Assembly: GCF_008831285.2 (NCBI RefSeq)
Contig: NC_045144.1
Span: forward strand, 22,893,716-22,957,715
From: Nymphaea colorata
Lineage: Eukaryota; Streptophyta; Magnoliopsida; Nymphaeales; Nymphaeaceae
Length of the DNA stretch: 64,000 nucleotides
Direction of reading: 5' to 3'
A model generated the notes under the pieces. The model was not told the origin of the DNA. It made no database searches and saw nothing but the letters and a program-made list of their open reading frames with translations. Of this stretch, positions 10,502-22,790 are shown piece by piece. Both the position numbers and the translations under genes were made by a program. The stretch's first letter is position 1. Each line of letters opens with the position of its first letter.

Positions 10502-13079
10502 ACTATAATAACAAAGATAATGAAACAAGCAAGTAACTTGAATATACTCGAAAAACATAAAATAACATATAACAAGTTAACTACAATTGTAAGCTGCATT
10601 GTGCATAACTTATATCCCACAGCATGGACTGACATAGGAAATCGGTCTTGGCGTTGGTGCTTTCTAATCAGTGCCAAGCTATAATTATATATCAAAAAGA
10701 AACCGCAAGAAGATACCCACTACATTGTTAATCCAAGGAAAAACAACAACACTTGACGCAATATAACCAATTTCAATGTAATGAGAAATCACAAATCAGA
10801 AATGTATAAAGACATGACTTCAAATCATCTTTATATTCACTTTATGATGGATAAATGAGATGGAAAGGAAGACTGAACACTAATAACAGATATTCCCTTG
10901 TTCACCGTGGAGAAATGTAACACAAGTTTCTCTGTGTGAATATAATAGAGAGGAAAGAAACTAACATTAAAATAGTATCATAAACCTTTGATGAGAAGCA
11001 TGAAGAGCGAGCAGGAATAGAAAATCAGACCCCATTACACATGCACAAGCCATCAAACCCCAAAAAAATTGGGGCAACCCTAAAAACAGCCAAAATAGTA
11101 CAGAAATTTTGCATATTAGGCAGCCATTAGATGTACCAAACCTATCGTCGATGACTCACCAGCCGTCGCCAATCACTAGCCGCTGCCCAAGCTCCCGCCG
11201 GACGTCTGTCGGCAGCTGCCCAAACTGTCAAACCCCCAACAGTAGTAGCAACCTTAAAAACTACCTAATAAAGAAACCATCCGTCACTAGTCACCGCCCA
11301 TCGCTGGTCACCATCCATCGCCAGCCGCCATCTGCCACCACTGCCCAACTTTGCTACAAACACTCGTTGCTGAAGGAACAAACAAAATTGAGATGGAGAA
11401 GGAAGGCGTCGGGTTTTTTTTAGGTTGTGATATGGTTTGGATCTGGTTCCGACCCGAAACCAAAACCAAACATACTGGCGTACTGACGTGTACCAGTATG
11501 GGTATGCTGGCCAATTGGGTGTACCATGGTGGCATAGGGTGGAACCTGCTTAGCTTCCACATTTAGACACAAGGTGGAGCATAAGATCTATGCTGCGAAG
11601 GTTATGATCACTACTCCTTATTGGATGTCAACATGGTAGCTAGCCAGAAATTCATAGTAAAAGTGGATCAATCGAAGGGATGATAAATGTGGAGAAAATA
11701 GCTAGTCACTTCTTTGATCAACATCTGAGTGGCTGCATGCATGCATGCGTGTTTAGATAAGGTTTGCAGTTTGAGAGGCCTGGGGGGAGTGGGAGTTATG
11801 CTAGACATAGATCCTAGATGTAGGGAGAAGGTGCTCGTGCCATTGAATTTGATGGCTATTATCTCTCCTTTTTGAACTTCCATTTGATGGAAGGACATTT
11901 ACACATTAGTGGCTCCCTTAGGAGTAACTTTTAGAATTCTCTGTTGTAAATGTGGTCATGATCAGGTTTTATGGTTATAAAGTTGTCATATGTTCTAATT
12001 TCATGTCCTTTTTTTTTCCTTTTCCTTCATAGTCTGTTTTGCTTTTCAGATTTTGAAGTTCATATTGAAATTCTTCCTGCAGTTAGTATGATGCATCAAG
12101 AGGTGTTATCGTATAGAAGGTACTAATATAGATAGATGACCTTATTTTTCAGATTTCTGTCTTACAAACTGATTTAGACACAGATGAGGTATACTTACAT
12201 CTGCCACTGATCCTAAAGCTAAGGTAAGAATATCCTTTTCTGAAAGTTAGATGAGAAATAACTAAGTTCACTGGGTGCTTCTATTTTATTTACTACTATT
12301 TCTTGGTCCTCTATTTTCTTATTTGTAGAATAACTCAACTATCTCAAAGTGGTGCTTACTATATGTTTCTTGGCTTTGATGCATCACAAAACCTGTCATA
12401 GTTTTATTTCCTCATTGTCATGAAGAACTGTTGTTGATATCGAATGCCCGATGAACTATTCTGGACATCTAATGTCAGTTTTTAGCTCTCAAATAGAGGA
12501 ATCCTTCTATCGGTCTGAGGTCTGACTGTTCCTACCACCTTTAATAGGGTAATCGGTTAAGATTTCTCAAGTTTGACTAGTCATTTCTACTATATACTTG
12601 TGCATGGAATGGATTTAATTTTGAAGTTTGTTTTGAACTTGGTTTGAAAATTGAAAATTGGAGTTTGTTTGGTCTTCATCAGAAATTCTCTTTGAATTTC
12701 ATTAATTTTGGAAATTTAACATTTGCTTTTGAATTGGGACCATTAATTCCGAGATTTGAGATGGGATTATGGCTGAAATTGGAGATAGAATTTTGAAAGT
12801 TGATCCCAAGATTGGAACTTTAAAATTGGAAATATACCTTGGAGATTGAGAATTTGGGCTAGGAATGGCTGAAGTTTAGGAGTTGAAATTTAGTCAATTT
12901 TAGAATTTACTTGATTCTGGAAATTTGAAAATAGCTTGGGATTTGAGACTTGACATGATTTTGAAAATCTTGGCAACTTGAAAATTCAAGGAAGTTGATT
13001 TTGCTCGATTCGGTTTTGAGAGTTTGGATTTGAAAATAGTCAAAATTCAGTTTTGGGCATAGGTGCTTTTTTCATTTTG
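10502..13079. other. Non-coding spacer
   Basis: No gene was recognised. 11109-11566 is more GC-rich, with overlapping open frames on both strands that match nothing I know. 11420-11545 has 'tggtttggatc' and 'ggtggaacc' words also seen near 8020 and 30540, so it may be the distal end of the hAT element. 12600-13080 is monotonous 'gaaattttgg'-type sequence resembling decayed LTR or spacer sequence. Confidence 0.5.
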
Positions 13080-14995
13080 AGGACATAGTTAATCTTGGAA
13101 AATTGAAATGTGCTCTAACGCATCGTGAATCTTTTCAAGCCATTCTTGGTCAGATTCTTGGAGAAGCTAAAATTCGTTAAACTGTTTGACCAATGCTTTT
13201 GTCATCTCTTGATATGACATGGGTTTGGATTTTTTATTTTCCATTCTTCATTGACTTGATTTACTGTACAAGGGAGTCTTCGTACATGTGAACTCTTTTG
13301 ACATTAAATTTTAGTAGTTTCTTGAGGCCTTCAATAAGGACTTCATATTCTGTCATGTTATTTGTGTAGACAAAATTCAGCTTGAGAAAATATGGTATCA
13401 TTTCCTTTTCGGGCAAGAGTAGGAGAATTCTTATTCCTATTCCTGCCATATTCTTGGACCCATCGAAAAACATGGTGCATGCTGGTGTGGACTCTACATG
13501 CAAGATAAGTTCATCCGAAAAATTTTCCTTTGCCTTGAGTTCTTCTGTCAGTGAAAAATCTGTTAGATTGTAGACTATTGCATGCCCTTTTGTAGACTTT
13601 TGAGCAATTTATTCTAGATCATATTGCATGATGAGTATTGGCTATTTAGCGATTCGACCACTAAGAAATGGTTGTTCCAAAATATATTTGAGTGGATTTA
13701 ATCAACAGATTACTTTGATTTGCATGAAATAAGCTAGTGGGTGAGTTCCTGACACATCCAAACCAATGCTAGACAAGTTTTCTTGACTGACGAATATCGT
13801 CGTTTCATATTGTATGAAGGTCATGCTTAGATAATATTTTGCATGTTCAATTTTACACCCTTCTTCATATTAGGCTAAAAATCTACCACAAATTGACTCA
13901 TTCATAGAAAAATATAATAGAAGTGGTTTCCCAAATATTGGGAGTTGAAGGACCAACAAATTCAACATGTACTATTTTATGTGCTTCAAAGTTTATTGGA
14001 AAGTGTGCCCCACACCTGTGAGCCAAGTTTGAAATGAATCTTTGAATTGCTTTAATTCTGTTTTGTAAGCTTCTTAGTTCTTTGAGAATCATTTGGGTGG
14101 GCACGTCAACTATTGCTTTAGGTTTTGTCCGATCTGTTTCAATCCTTTTTTTACTAACAATATATCTAAGAAGCTTTCGTGATTCAACATCAAATATACA
14201 TTTTTGCAGGTTTAATTTAAATTGGTATTGAATCAATTTGTCAAATACTTGCTTGAGAACATCAAGATGGTTTGTTCAAGTCTTGGATTTAACTAGGATG
14301 TCATCAATATATACATCCATGAATTTATGCATTTGATCATGAAAGATTGTTGCCATTCCTTGCTGAAATATAGCCCATGCATTTTTGAGTTCGAATGGCA
14401 TCATTGTGTAACAGAAGGTTCCTCAGGGAGTTGTGAATGATGTTTTTGGTTGATTTTGTTGGCCAGCTTGATCTAGTTATAGCCTCAATAACCATCCATG
14501 AAGAAGAACATCTCGTGCCCCACAGTATTGTCCATCAACAGATCGATATTTGGCAATGGATAGTCATCTTTTAGAGCAGCTTTGTTGAGATCATGGAAGT
14601 CGATGCATGTTTTGACTTTTCCATTTTTCTTTGGTGCTACCACAATCTTTGCCAACCATTATGGATAGTCAATGGTTCTGATGAATCTTGCTTTCAATAG
14701 ATCTAACCATGGCTTTGATCTTGCCAATCTTCTAATCCTTCTTTGACCTTGTCATTGAATCTAGGGTCTAGCTTTCTGAGTTTTTGTTTCGTGGGCCTAC
14801 TTCCAGGTTTCTAAGTTAGCTTATGTTCCGCCAACCTTGGATCTAACCATGGCATTTCTATGTAGGTCCAAGAAGTGGCAACTTATAATTCCTTAAGTAA
14901 TTTGACTCTTCAAAACGAGGATAGCTCCTATTTGAATCACCTTATGATCTACCTTCATCCCAATGTTTATTTTTTTGGTGGGCTCATTGAGCATA
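13080..14995 (-). pseudogene. Ty3/gypsy Tat-type pol relic: reverse transcriptase and two RNase H domains
   Basis: On the minus strand the pol of a Tat-lineage gypsy element can be followed through many stops and frame changes. A linker 'EMPWLDPRLAEHKL' comes first. The RT follows: 'VVAPKKNGKVKTCIDFHDLN', 'DDYPLPNIDLLMDN', and the catalytic 'YIDDILVKSK' near 14310, then 'FKLNLQKCIFDV'. The ordinary RNase H remnant contains 'LKYILEQPFLSGRIAK'. A second, archaeal-type RNase H follows ('MFFDGSKNMAGIGI', 'FVYTNNMTEYEVLIEGLKK'), ending near 13080. Two RNase H domains in this order are the hallmark of the Tat/Ogre group. No integrase follows, so the element is truncated. Confidence 0.85.
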
Positions 14996-17060
14996 GTCGG
15001 TGGCTAATCTTCTTTTTGTAGTTGTACCAATTCAGCTGGTTCTAATTTTGGTTTTACTGCCTCTATTGATTCATAAATTTTATGTTCTTGAATCTCATGA
15101 GCTTTTGCTGGTTTTTGTTGCTTTTGCAATTTTGTGGGATTCATTATCAACTGGCGAGATTTGCATGCCACATTGGCCCTACAAAAACACTACCTGTTTA
15201 GAAAAACAGTAGTAATGTGGCGATTCAAGTGAATGCATAAGTGAAAGAGCACAACTTTCATAGCAAAACAATCTCTATTGATTTCTAAAAAAAGACCAAG
15301 GACCTCGAGTGTCCCAACAATGCTATAGGAAAAACAATGACAACATTAAATGAATTATACTAGATAGAGCCTTTTCCATAGTCATTTCTTCTTTTCAACA
15401 GATAGAAGTATCAACTCATGGCATATATCATAGCCTCTGAGACATGGAGCCTTCATCATTATTTCTTTAATTTTGGTTTTATAGGAGCTTTCATCACCAA
15501 CGATGACAAAGAACCTCATCAAGAGTGGTAATTGTTTCAATAGAAAAGAATTTTCCATGATGGATGGGAAAAAACTTGTATAAAATGAAGAAAATCTCAA
15601 AGTTAAGTCTTGAGAAGTGTTGAACAGATTTAGTAGCCTTTTGAAAACATTGTTATTCCAATAAAGCTTGTTGATCATTATAGTCACCTGAGGCGATGTT
15701 GAGGGCCTCGCACTTCGATGCTCACTACTTTCCTATGAATTTGAACTCTTGCAAGTTCTTGATCTAAAGTTGGTGCTTTTGCAAGATTAACCTTCCATAG
15801 TTTATGATCATTAGCTTTTTCACGTTTGGATTCTCGACGAGAACTATTTTTGACTTGGCTGAAGTGTTTTATATTGTATACAATTTCTTTAGCTTTAGAG
15901 ACTCATGATATTGCAGTGACACTTTTATGGCCTCAATAAAGACTTCATCAACATCATTGATAACCACCTTCTTCATAATGACAAAATTGTTGAAGTTAAT
16001 GACCTGATGCTTGAGTGTTCTGCCTCACAAGATGAGATTGTGTAGGGAAAACATATAATTGAAGAATGTCACCTCTCAGCTACAAAGATGTGGCGGTCCA
16101 TACCATCTGGGGGCTCTGAGATCCAACTCCAACTCTTTCATATTTCTTCTTAGTCAAAATTATAACTATCTGTTGATGTAAGATTTGAAATCCTTGTCAA
16201 TGATGACCTGAAGTCAAAACCTCTATATGTCATCTTCATGGAAAACCATGTACCATCTATTCAATTATCCTTTGTTTTCTAAGACATATGAGTCTTTATT
16301 TTCCTTCACAAAATAGGATAGCATCATGCAGATAGTTTGAGTAATAGCATTGCTATCTTGCTGATCCAGCTACACCCGAGTAGAAGTCTGCTCGAGATTC
16401 ACAATTGATGACAAGGTCCACAAAGATGTTCGATTCCTCAACCAATGTGACTCTGTGACTTGTTTAGTAGGAATTGATAAGACAATCTTCACAACAACAT
16501 CTCTTGGCAAATCAAATGAGTGGGCTTGGTGAACTTGGGCTATTACTGGTATTGTTAGTATTATCTCCTTTTTATTCAACATTCTGAATTTGAATATGAC
16601 CGCAGTTCTGTGAACAGATATGAGGCCATAGTGATTCATGTTTTATTAGAGAATGATGAACGAAGGCATGCATATACAAAGGATGAAGGTCAAAATGAAG
16701 GGATGCGACAAATGCGTAGATTATTGATGTTTGAAAAGAAAGACAGGACAATGGCAAAAGAAGCACACGACACATAATAAATAAGAACAAAAGAATATAA
16801 TTTTGTTGATTCAAAATGTTTGGAGTACAAAAACAAATGTTTGGAGTACAAGAACAGACTCAACAACAATAAGGAATACGAGTGACACTCCTCCACCATG
16901 ATATATACAATCCAAACCTACTAAGTCGATCATGGACAAGATTTCTCATTTGAATGATAGACCAATTTGCTACTCCCAAGGTGCTAACGTGGTTCCAACC
17001 TTCAAACCCCAAATGTTGATTGATGACAGTAAGATCTCCTTTTGGGATATCAAAAGAAGT
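14996..17060 (-). other. Presumed decayed gag/protease part of the Tat-type element
   Basis: This lies between the recognisable ORF1/PMD and pol regions of the same minus-strand element. By position it should hold gag and protease. Open frames exist (for example 15382-15687 and 16370-16639) but none shows a gag, zinc-knuckle or protease motif I can point to. The assignment is positional inference only. Confidence 0.35.
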
Positions 17061-17099
17061 GAAACTGTATTCTGGAGTACTGAGCTATGCACCTCTTTG

Positions 17100-18010
17100 G
17101 GTGACAGGACACGACAAAGAATGGTCCCAGTAGCAAAATGTCTATATACTGCTCATGGAAAGTATACCAAGCAAGCCATGTACTCCATGATAGAAGTCTC
17201 ACACGAGTTGCTTCTCAGTCATGTCATCCAACAACTAATGATATGCATGCAAAGAGAGAGTGTTATCACTATATGGCCCGAAATGTCACCCATCCTGGAC
17301 TATGTGCCAATAGAACCATTCCTGTAAGAACCAAGTGCACCCTTCTATTGTTGACGACTGTGTCACTGCATATCTGGTGAGTCCCATGTATAAAAAGGCA
17401 AGTCTTGCCATGGCTACTGAAGTCCTGGACCGGTAGGCCCCCCACATTCTGAATAATTGAAGTGTTTGAAGGTCTATTATGCCCTGCCCATTGGTGAAAA
17501 TGAGTAATCTGATAGTTCAGAAAAGGCCTTCTAGGTCCTCTTCTGAGTGGTTTTCAGCCAAGTCAACATCTACTCCGTGGTGCCTCCTAGGTGAGCATGG
17601 ATGTCCATGAGTTGGATATGAAGACTTCGGTTCTCTTACTTCAAATTCCAGGTCCTGAATCTAGTCAGCCTTTGGAGTAGTTCTTTGTAGTTGACCACCC
17701 TTTTGTAGATTAAGATCTAAATTTCCACTATGTCTCTAGTGTCACTGTCGGATTGAGGAGGCCAAAGATGTTATTGAATTCATCTATGAGTGGTGTCATC
17801 TCTTCTTACAGAAACCAGAATGTGTATGTGTAGGGGTTTCATCTCTCTACTAGTGCATGAATCAATGGTCCATTCTCCTCCTTCTTATGAGGAAGGGTGA
17901 CCAGTTCTAATCCACAAATATCAAGTTATCTAGGATAAGCTGTCAGAAAATGCTCCAATCACTTTGAATACCATAATGTGGGAGGGACATTTATGGGGAT
18001 GATCATTGTG
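17100..18010 (-). pseudogene. Plant mobile domain (PMD) protein relic
   Basis: Minus-strand translation with several stops gives a recognisable plant mobile domain (the 'aminotransferase-like, PMD' family). It reads 'IPINVPPTLWYSK' and 'LEHFLTAYPR', then 'PLIHALVER-stop-NPYTYTFWF' (normally a Trp where the stop is), then 'EEMTPLIDEFNNIFGLLNP'. About 100 codons later comes 'VAMARLAFLYMGLTRYA', which fits the helical C-terminal part. PMD proteins exist as host genes and inside gypsy and MULE elements. Here the domain sits between a primer binding site and pol of a Tat-type element on the same strand. It is therefore probably that element's extra ORF upstream of gag. Confidence 0.6.
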
Positions 18011-19038
18011 TCTGGGTCTCCTCGTAGGATGGAGTGTACGATATAACAGTGGAGATGTGTCTGAAAAATGCTGACTGGAAGACGAAAGACAATTTTGTTG
18101 GGGGGGAGGGGGGGCTCAAGTTAGACAATTGATTAGGATCTTGAGATGGCCAGACTGGACTGAAAGTCACCATGTCTACCTCAGCTGACCCAATAGAGAG
18201 ATTCATAACAAATGATGGGCATGTTTGGCTCGTAATAGGTCAAGATAAATCCTAAGTGGTAAAATAATTGAATTTTAAAAATCTAGACATTTTTGACATA
18301 GTAAACTATAGGGTGTTTTGTTAACTACATCTAGTTTTTAATAAATTCCATGAAGTATGCATTCATTAAACAAACATGAAACATGGTTAAACACATATAT
18401 GAATACAACACTCTCGAGAGACACAGTTCTAACATGATCGTTTTCAAAATGGGCTTGGATATCTACACTGGATTTCCTAAAATTTTTCATAATCATCAAA
18501 AACTTTATAACATAGTATGCCAACATACTTGGATAAAATCCAACCTATGTGGCATAAATTTCTCCTTGAGTTCTAAAAGTTGGGGTTTCTCATTCAGCTT
18601 GGGTCGTTACTATACACAACGCTACTTGCCGCAAGTACACAGTAAGGAAATTGTCAATACCTACCTCTAGTTGGCTAGTCTGGCCGTGGAACCCTCCCAA
18701 AGCTGTTGCTTAACAAGAAAGTAGTACGGCATGTAGACCGGGACTTTGTATAGGCCAAGGGATGTTTGAAATATGCATGCATGCTAAAAACAAAGGGCTC
18801 TAATACAATGGGGATAAGATGGAGGTTAAAATCATGATAGGGCAAACATTGTTTTCAATCAACTCTTGCATTGAGAAAAGGTATTTGATCTGAATTTATG
18901 TGAACATGAAAAATCCTTCTCAATTCTAAGTTCTAAACATGTAAAATGTACAAGCAACATGTGGACTCATAAATGGCTCTAAGGTAAGACAGCAATCACA
19001 TTTGGACCATTAACACTTAATCAAGTAAAAAATGAGGA
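18011..19038 (-). other. Leader region between primer binding site and PMD relic
   Basis: No gene was recognised. It fits the untranslated leader of the Tat-type element. Short open frames on both strands have no recognisable domain. Confidence 0.4.
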
Positions 19039-19059
19039 CGAGTTCCATCATGGTCGCCA
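19039..19059 (-). other. Primer binding site of the Tat-type element
   Basis: The plus strand reads like the last 21 bases of a tRNA. It has the end of a T-loop (cGAGT), a 5-base T-stem half (TCCAT), a 7-base acceptor half (CATGGTC), a discriminator G and CCA. On the minus strand it starts TGGCGACC, as the tRNA-primed binding sites of Tat/Ogre elements do (commonly tRNA-Arg). It lies 4 bp from the LTR edge. Confidence 0.65.
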
Positions 19060-20597
19060 CTTCTGTTGACCATGCAAAATTTTGCAATCTTGCACGTCAT
19101 GATAGTTTATATGGGATGAACATAAAATGATCAAAATATTTACTCACCTTCGTATTCTCATTGCGAGAATGTACGAGAGATAGGACTCACCTTGTCGATA
19201 TGATATCTTACTGTTCCTGTTGCCTTTATCCGGGGTAATTAGACTAAGGACTATATTAAGTGTTTAATGTCCCAAAGTGTGATTGTTGTCAAACATAAAT
19301 GCAAAAGAGGTCCTGAATTTTAAAATAGAAAGATTTTAGAAATCTAAGTGGATAATCAGATATTGGAGAACATGAACTGAAAATTCTTGAATCAAGTAAC
19401 ATAGTTCATGGTTCGTATCATCATAGACCCATGCAAGAGTTAAATCTTAGGTAGGTCTAATATGAATGCATGAAAAACTAGATTTGTTACATAATTGAGA
19501 TCTGATTTATTAAGTTTGGGATGTGAACCTAACAATATTTTGATTCAAAATTCAAATCTGAATATTTTACTAAGAATGATCCAAACATTTACTATTTGAT
19601 GCAGACATAGGGGTTAGATTTAGGGTTATTCTAATAGGATATGAAGTTCAGATCCTAACTGAGGGTTGATCCAATTCATAAATGGGTCTTTAATCCAAAA
19701 TTCATGATCTAAATCCAAAATGTGTTATAATGATCCAATTTTCAAGGTTTAGATTCTAAAATCTAGAATAAGGATTTCAACTTGATCTAAATAGTCATGA
19801 GATCCAAATCCAAAAGTTTGATATGGAATCCAAATCTAGAATCTAATTATTATAACATTTAAGTTCAATAATATAATTCATTTGATCCAAGTTATATCCA
19901 ATTTGAATCTCCTGCCTGATCTCAGATTCGATATTGAAATCCAATTCATTAAGATCTAGATCCAATTCATCCAATATTCACAAGTCTAGCCTTATTAGCT
20001 TTTGGGTCAAATTTGGCTAGGTTTTGAGTCTACCCTGACTATGGTTTGGCTTTAACCTAACTAGTCTATAGATTCATCTTGACTAAGGTTCAAGGTTAGG
20101 TACATCATTGTGGACTCAATATTAGGTCTTGGTTAATATATTGAGAGAAGAATATGGTTTTATATTGGTTTAATACTAAGGATTAGATCTAACTGTTCCT
20201 ATAAAATTGCTATTTATTCCTTGTAGCTAATTTGGTTGGTCCTTAAAGATAGGCAAATGGAATCCAATCATCATGAAATTTTGAATGAAAGATCTCCACA
20301 TAATAGATAATTCTGTCCAGGTGATATATCAGAAAATTTTATTTTATACAAAAAGTTTGGTCAAGAAATCTGGTGCAAAAAACAGATTTTCTATAGAAAA
20401 CGGAGCAGAAAACAATTTTACTGCTATAACTTTTGCATGACTCAAAACATACCTAAACTAAGATTGACTTGAAATTTGGTCTGTAGCATCTCAATATAAT
20501 AATAAATCAGTAGAACTTTGTAATTTCAAAAAGTAATCAGAGATCAAAAAATTATTGATTTGCCAATTTGCGACAGAAATATAATTTGCTCATGGTG

Positions 20598-20705
20598 TTT
20601 AACAATTCATGTTGCACGATTATAGTAATACAATTTGCTGAAGGAGTCAGCAATTTGTCTAATTACCTGAAAATATCAAAACAGTTTAACAATTCATGTT
20701 GCACG
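20598..20705. repeat. Short direct repeat within the candidate LTR
   Basis: 'tttaacaattcatgttgcac' occurs at about 20598 and again at about 20684. Confidence 0.7.
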
Positions 20706-22020
20706 AATGCAAAAGTTAATGTAATGATGTCTAATGATCATGAAACTTGATATAATTACTCTCTATATACTAATCTTCCAACCACATTTGAAATTGCCAA
20801 AAGAGATTATGAGGACAAAAAGATAAAGGCTTAAAAAATGGGCTATTAGACAGTTCTCCACAGAAAATCGGAAAACAAGAAAATAGTTTGAATCACAAAT
20901 TTAAAAGATATGTAAAGTAGGGTTAAAAAATTCATCTGGATGTGAAAATTGTTCTGTAGATTTTCTACATACCAGAGAATCTACAACAACTTACAGATCT
21001 GAAAAAAACTTCAAACATTAAAGTGAGGAAGTGGCTAAATTACTAAAAATCATCTTTTCTATAATGTACTGATCAAGCACACGACTTTGTGATCCTATTT
21101 GGAATAGACAGAAAAGTTTATTTTGGCTGAAAATTTGAAGATGGACTCATGATATGACAGAGAAACTAAAGAATTTTGAACCACTTACACAAAAAGTAAT
21201 CCATGTGCAAAGTTGAGCAAAAATAATGTTTTCCGCAAAGTTTCTGCAAAATGTTGTATAAAACAAATCTGACCAAAACATTGAATTAAAAGAAACATAA
21301 ATATGAAAGCATATAAAATTTTAGGTGGAATACTATGAACTCTTGGCTCTTATAGAATTTAATTGGATCTCTGGTTTGAGAGAACTAAGTTGATTAATCT
21401 AAGAAAAGTTCAAGACTTAGTTTGTCAGAAATTTGAGACAGAAAAACTAGTTTGCAAAATCGACATGATTGAGAAGACAAATCTTAATAAAAATGTATAA
21501 AAGATGGTAAGCACTCACTGGACTCATACATAAACCAGGTATTTTTATGGATTGCAAAAATGATTTTTGGTTTTTGAGATATAGTTGGTTGAAGATAGGC
21601 AAAAATTAGGCTCACGACAACAAGTTTGATTTTCACCAAACTCAAAATTTAACATCTCTTAAATTATAATTTTATTGGAAATCCCTAAATGTGATGAAAT
21701 TATCCATATGAATCAATAAACTAATCATATTAGAAGTAATAGCAAAGAAATAAAATAACATCTAAACACATAAATCTTATTAAACACAAATTCAATCAAG
21801 CAAAACAAGTACATATGCATGGAAATCAAGAACTACCTGCATGTGTACGTGCATTGTGATTTATGTATAAAGAAAAAATCTAATGAAGAACAAAGGGATG
21901 TGGAAGAGAGGGATGATGTCCACTTGAGATCCATAGACGAAAATAGAATGAAGAGAGAGAGGAAGAGAGAGAGAAAGAGAACAAGAGAGAAAAAAGAAGG
22001 AAGGAGAGAGAAATCGTGCC

Positions 22021-22059
22021 TTCTTCTTCTTCTTCTTCTTCTTCTTCTTCTTCTTCTTC
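22021..22059. repeat. (TTC)n microsatellite with a purine-rich flank
   Basis: Thirteen TTC units, preceded at 21950-22010 by an imperfect GA-rich tract. The flanking open frames on both strands are artefacts of this repeat. Confidence 0.97.
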
Positions 22060-22639
22060 CTTTTCTATTGCTGGTACATGTCCAAACCTTTGGAAAGCTC
22101 TTATAAAACTTAAGAAAATATGCCAAAAGAGAGGAATCTTATATTAGCAAAAGAAGGAAAAGAAACTAAATATAATGAGAGAGAAAAGGGAGAACTCACC
22201 TTGGAAAATATGCAAAAAGAGGGGAATGAAGGCTTGGACAACTCTCACCCCTATTTATAATGCTCTTGGCTTATTTTCATCCAATTCTAACCAATTAAAA
22301 TTTTAGAAAATGGAAACAAGGATTGTTGAGATCCATTTAGAATCTAATCAAAGGCCCACATTTTATGAGATAATATTGATTTTTGAAATAATTAGCAAGA
22401 AAATAGGAGTGGGGGTGGCGCTCTTAGGGTTCTTTAAAGATGATGAATAACCCTAGCCATCCCTAACATTGATGGCCATGATCGATCTGGATCAAGGTGG
22501 ATCACTTCAGAGCTCTAGATTGAAGATCTGATGTTTGATCTGGATTTTGATCGAAATTCTAAGAATTGATTTGGATTTTGGATTTAGATTAGAGGTTTAG
22601 ATCTAGCTTTGGATCAAAAAAATTGATTTTGGATATCAG

Positions 22640-22790
22640 ATATGAGATTTAGATCTGAAACCATGCATATTATAGATCTAGATTGCAGATTGGGAGTTTA
22701 AATTCAGGATCTAATATGAGATTTAGATGTGAAACCATTCATATTATAGATCTAGATTGCAGATTTGGAGTTTAAATTCAGGATCTCAGA
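22640..22790. repeat. 74-bp tandem duplication (2 copies)
   Basis: The block starting 'tatgagatttagat' at 22641 recurs at 22715 with few changes, each copy ending with 'taaattcaggatct'. It is inside the candidate LTR. Confidence 0.9.

Noticed and set aside
16932-17327. 131-codon plus-strand ORF
   Set aside because: It is antisense to the PMD part of the gypsy relic, with no recognisable domain; most likely a shadow frame.
19039-19075. tRNA gene fragment
   Set aside because: It includes an encoded CCA and only the 3' end, and it lies next to an LTR-like edge. A primer binding site explains it better.
21819-22126. Open frames on both strands with poly-Leu, poly-Arg or Glu/Arg-rich runs
   Set aside because: They come from the (TTC)n and GA-rich tracts within the candidate LTR.
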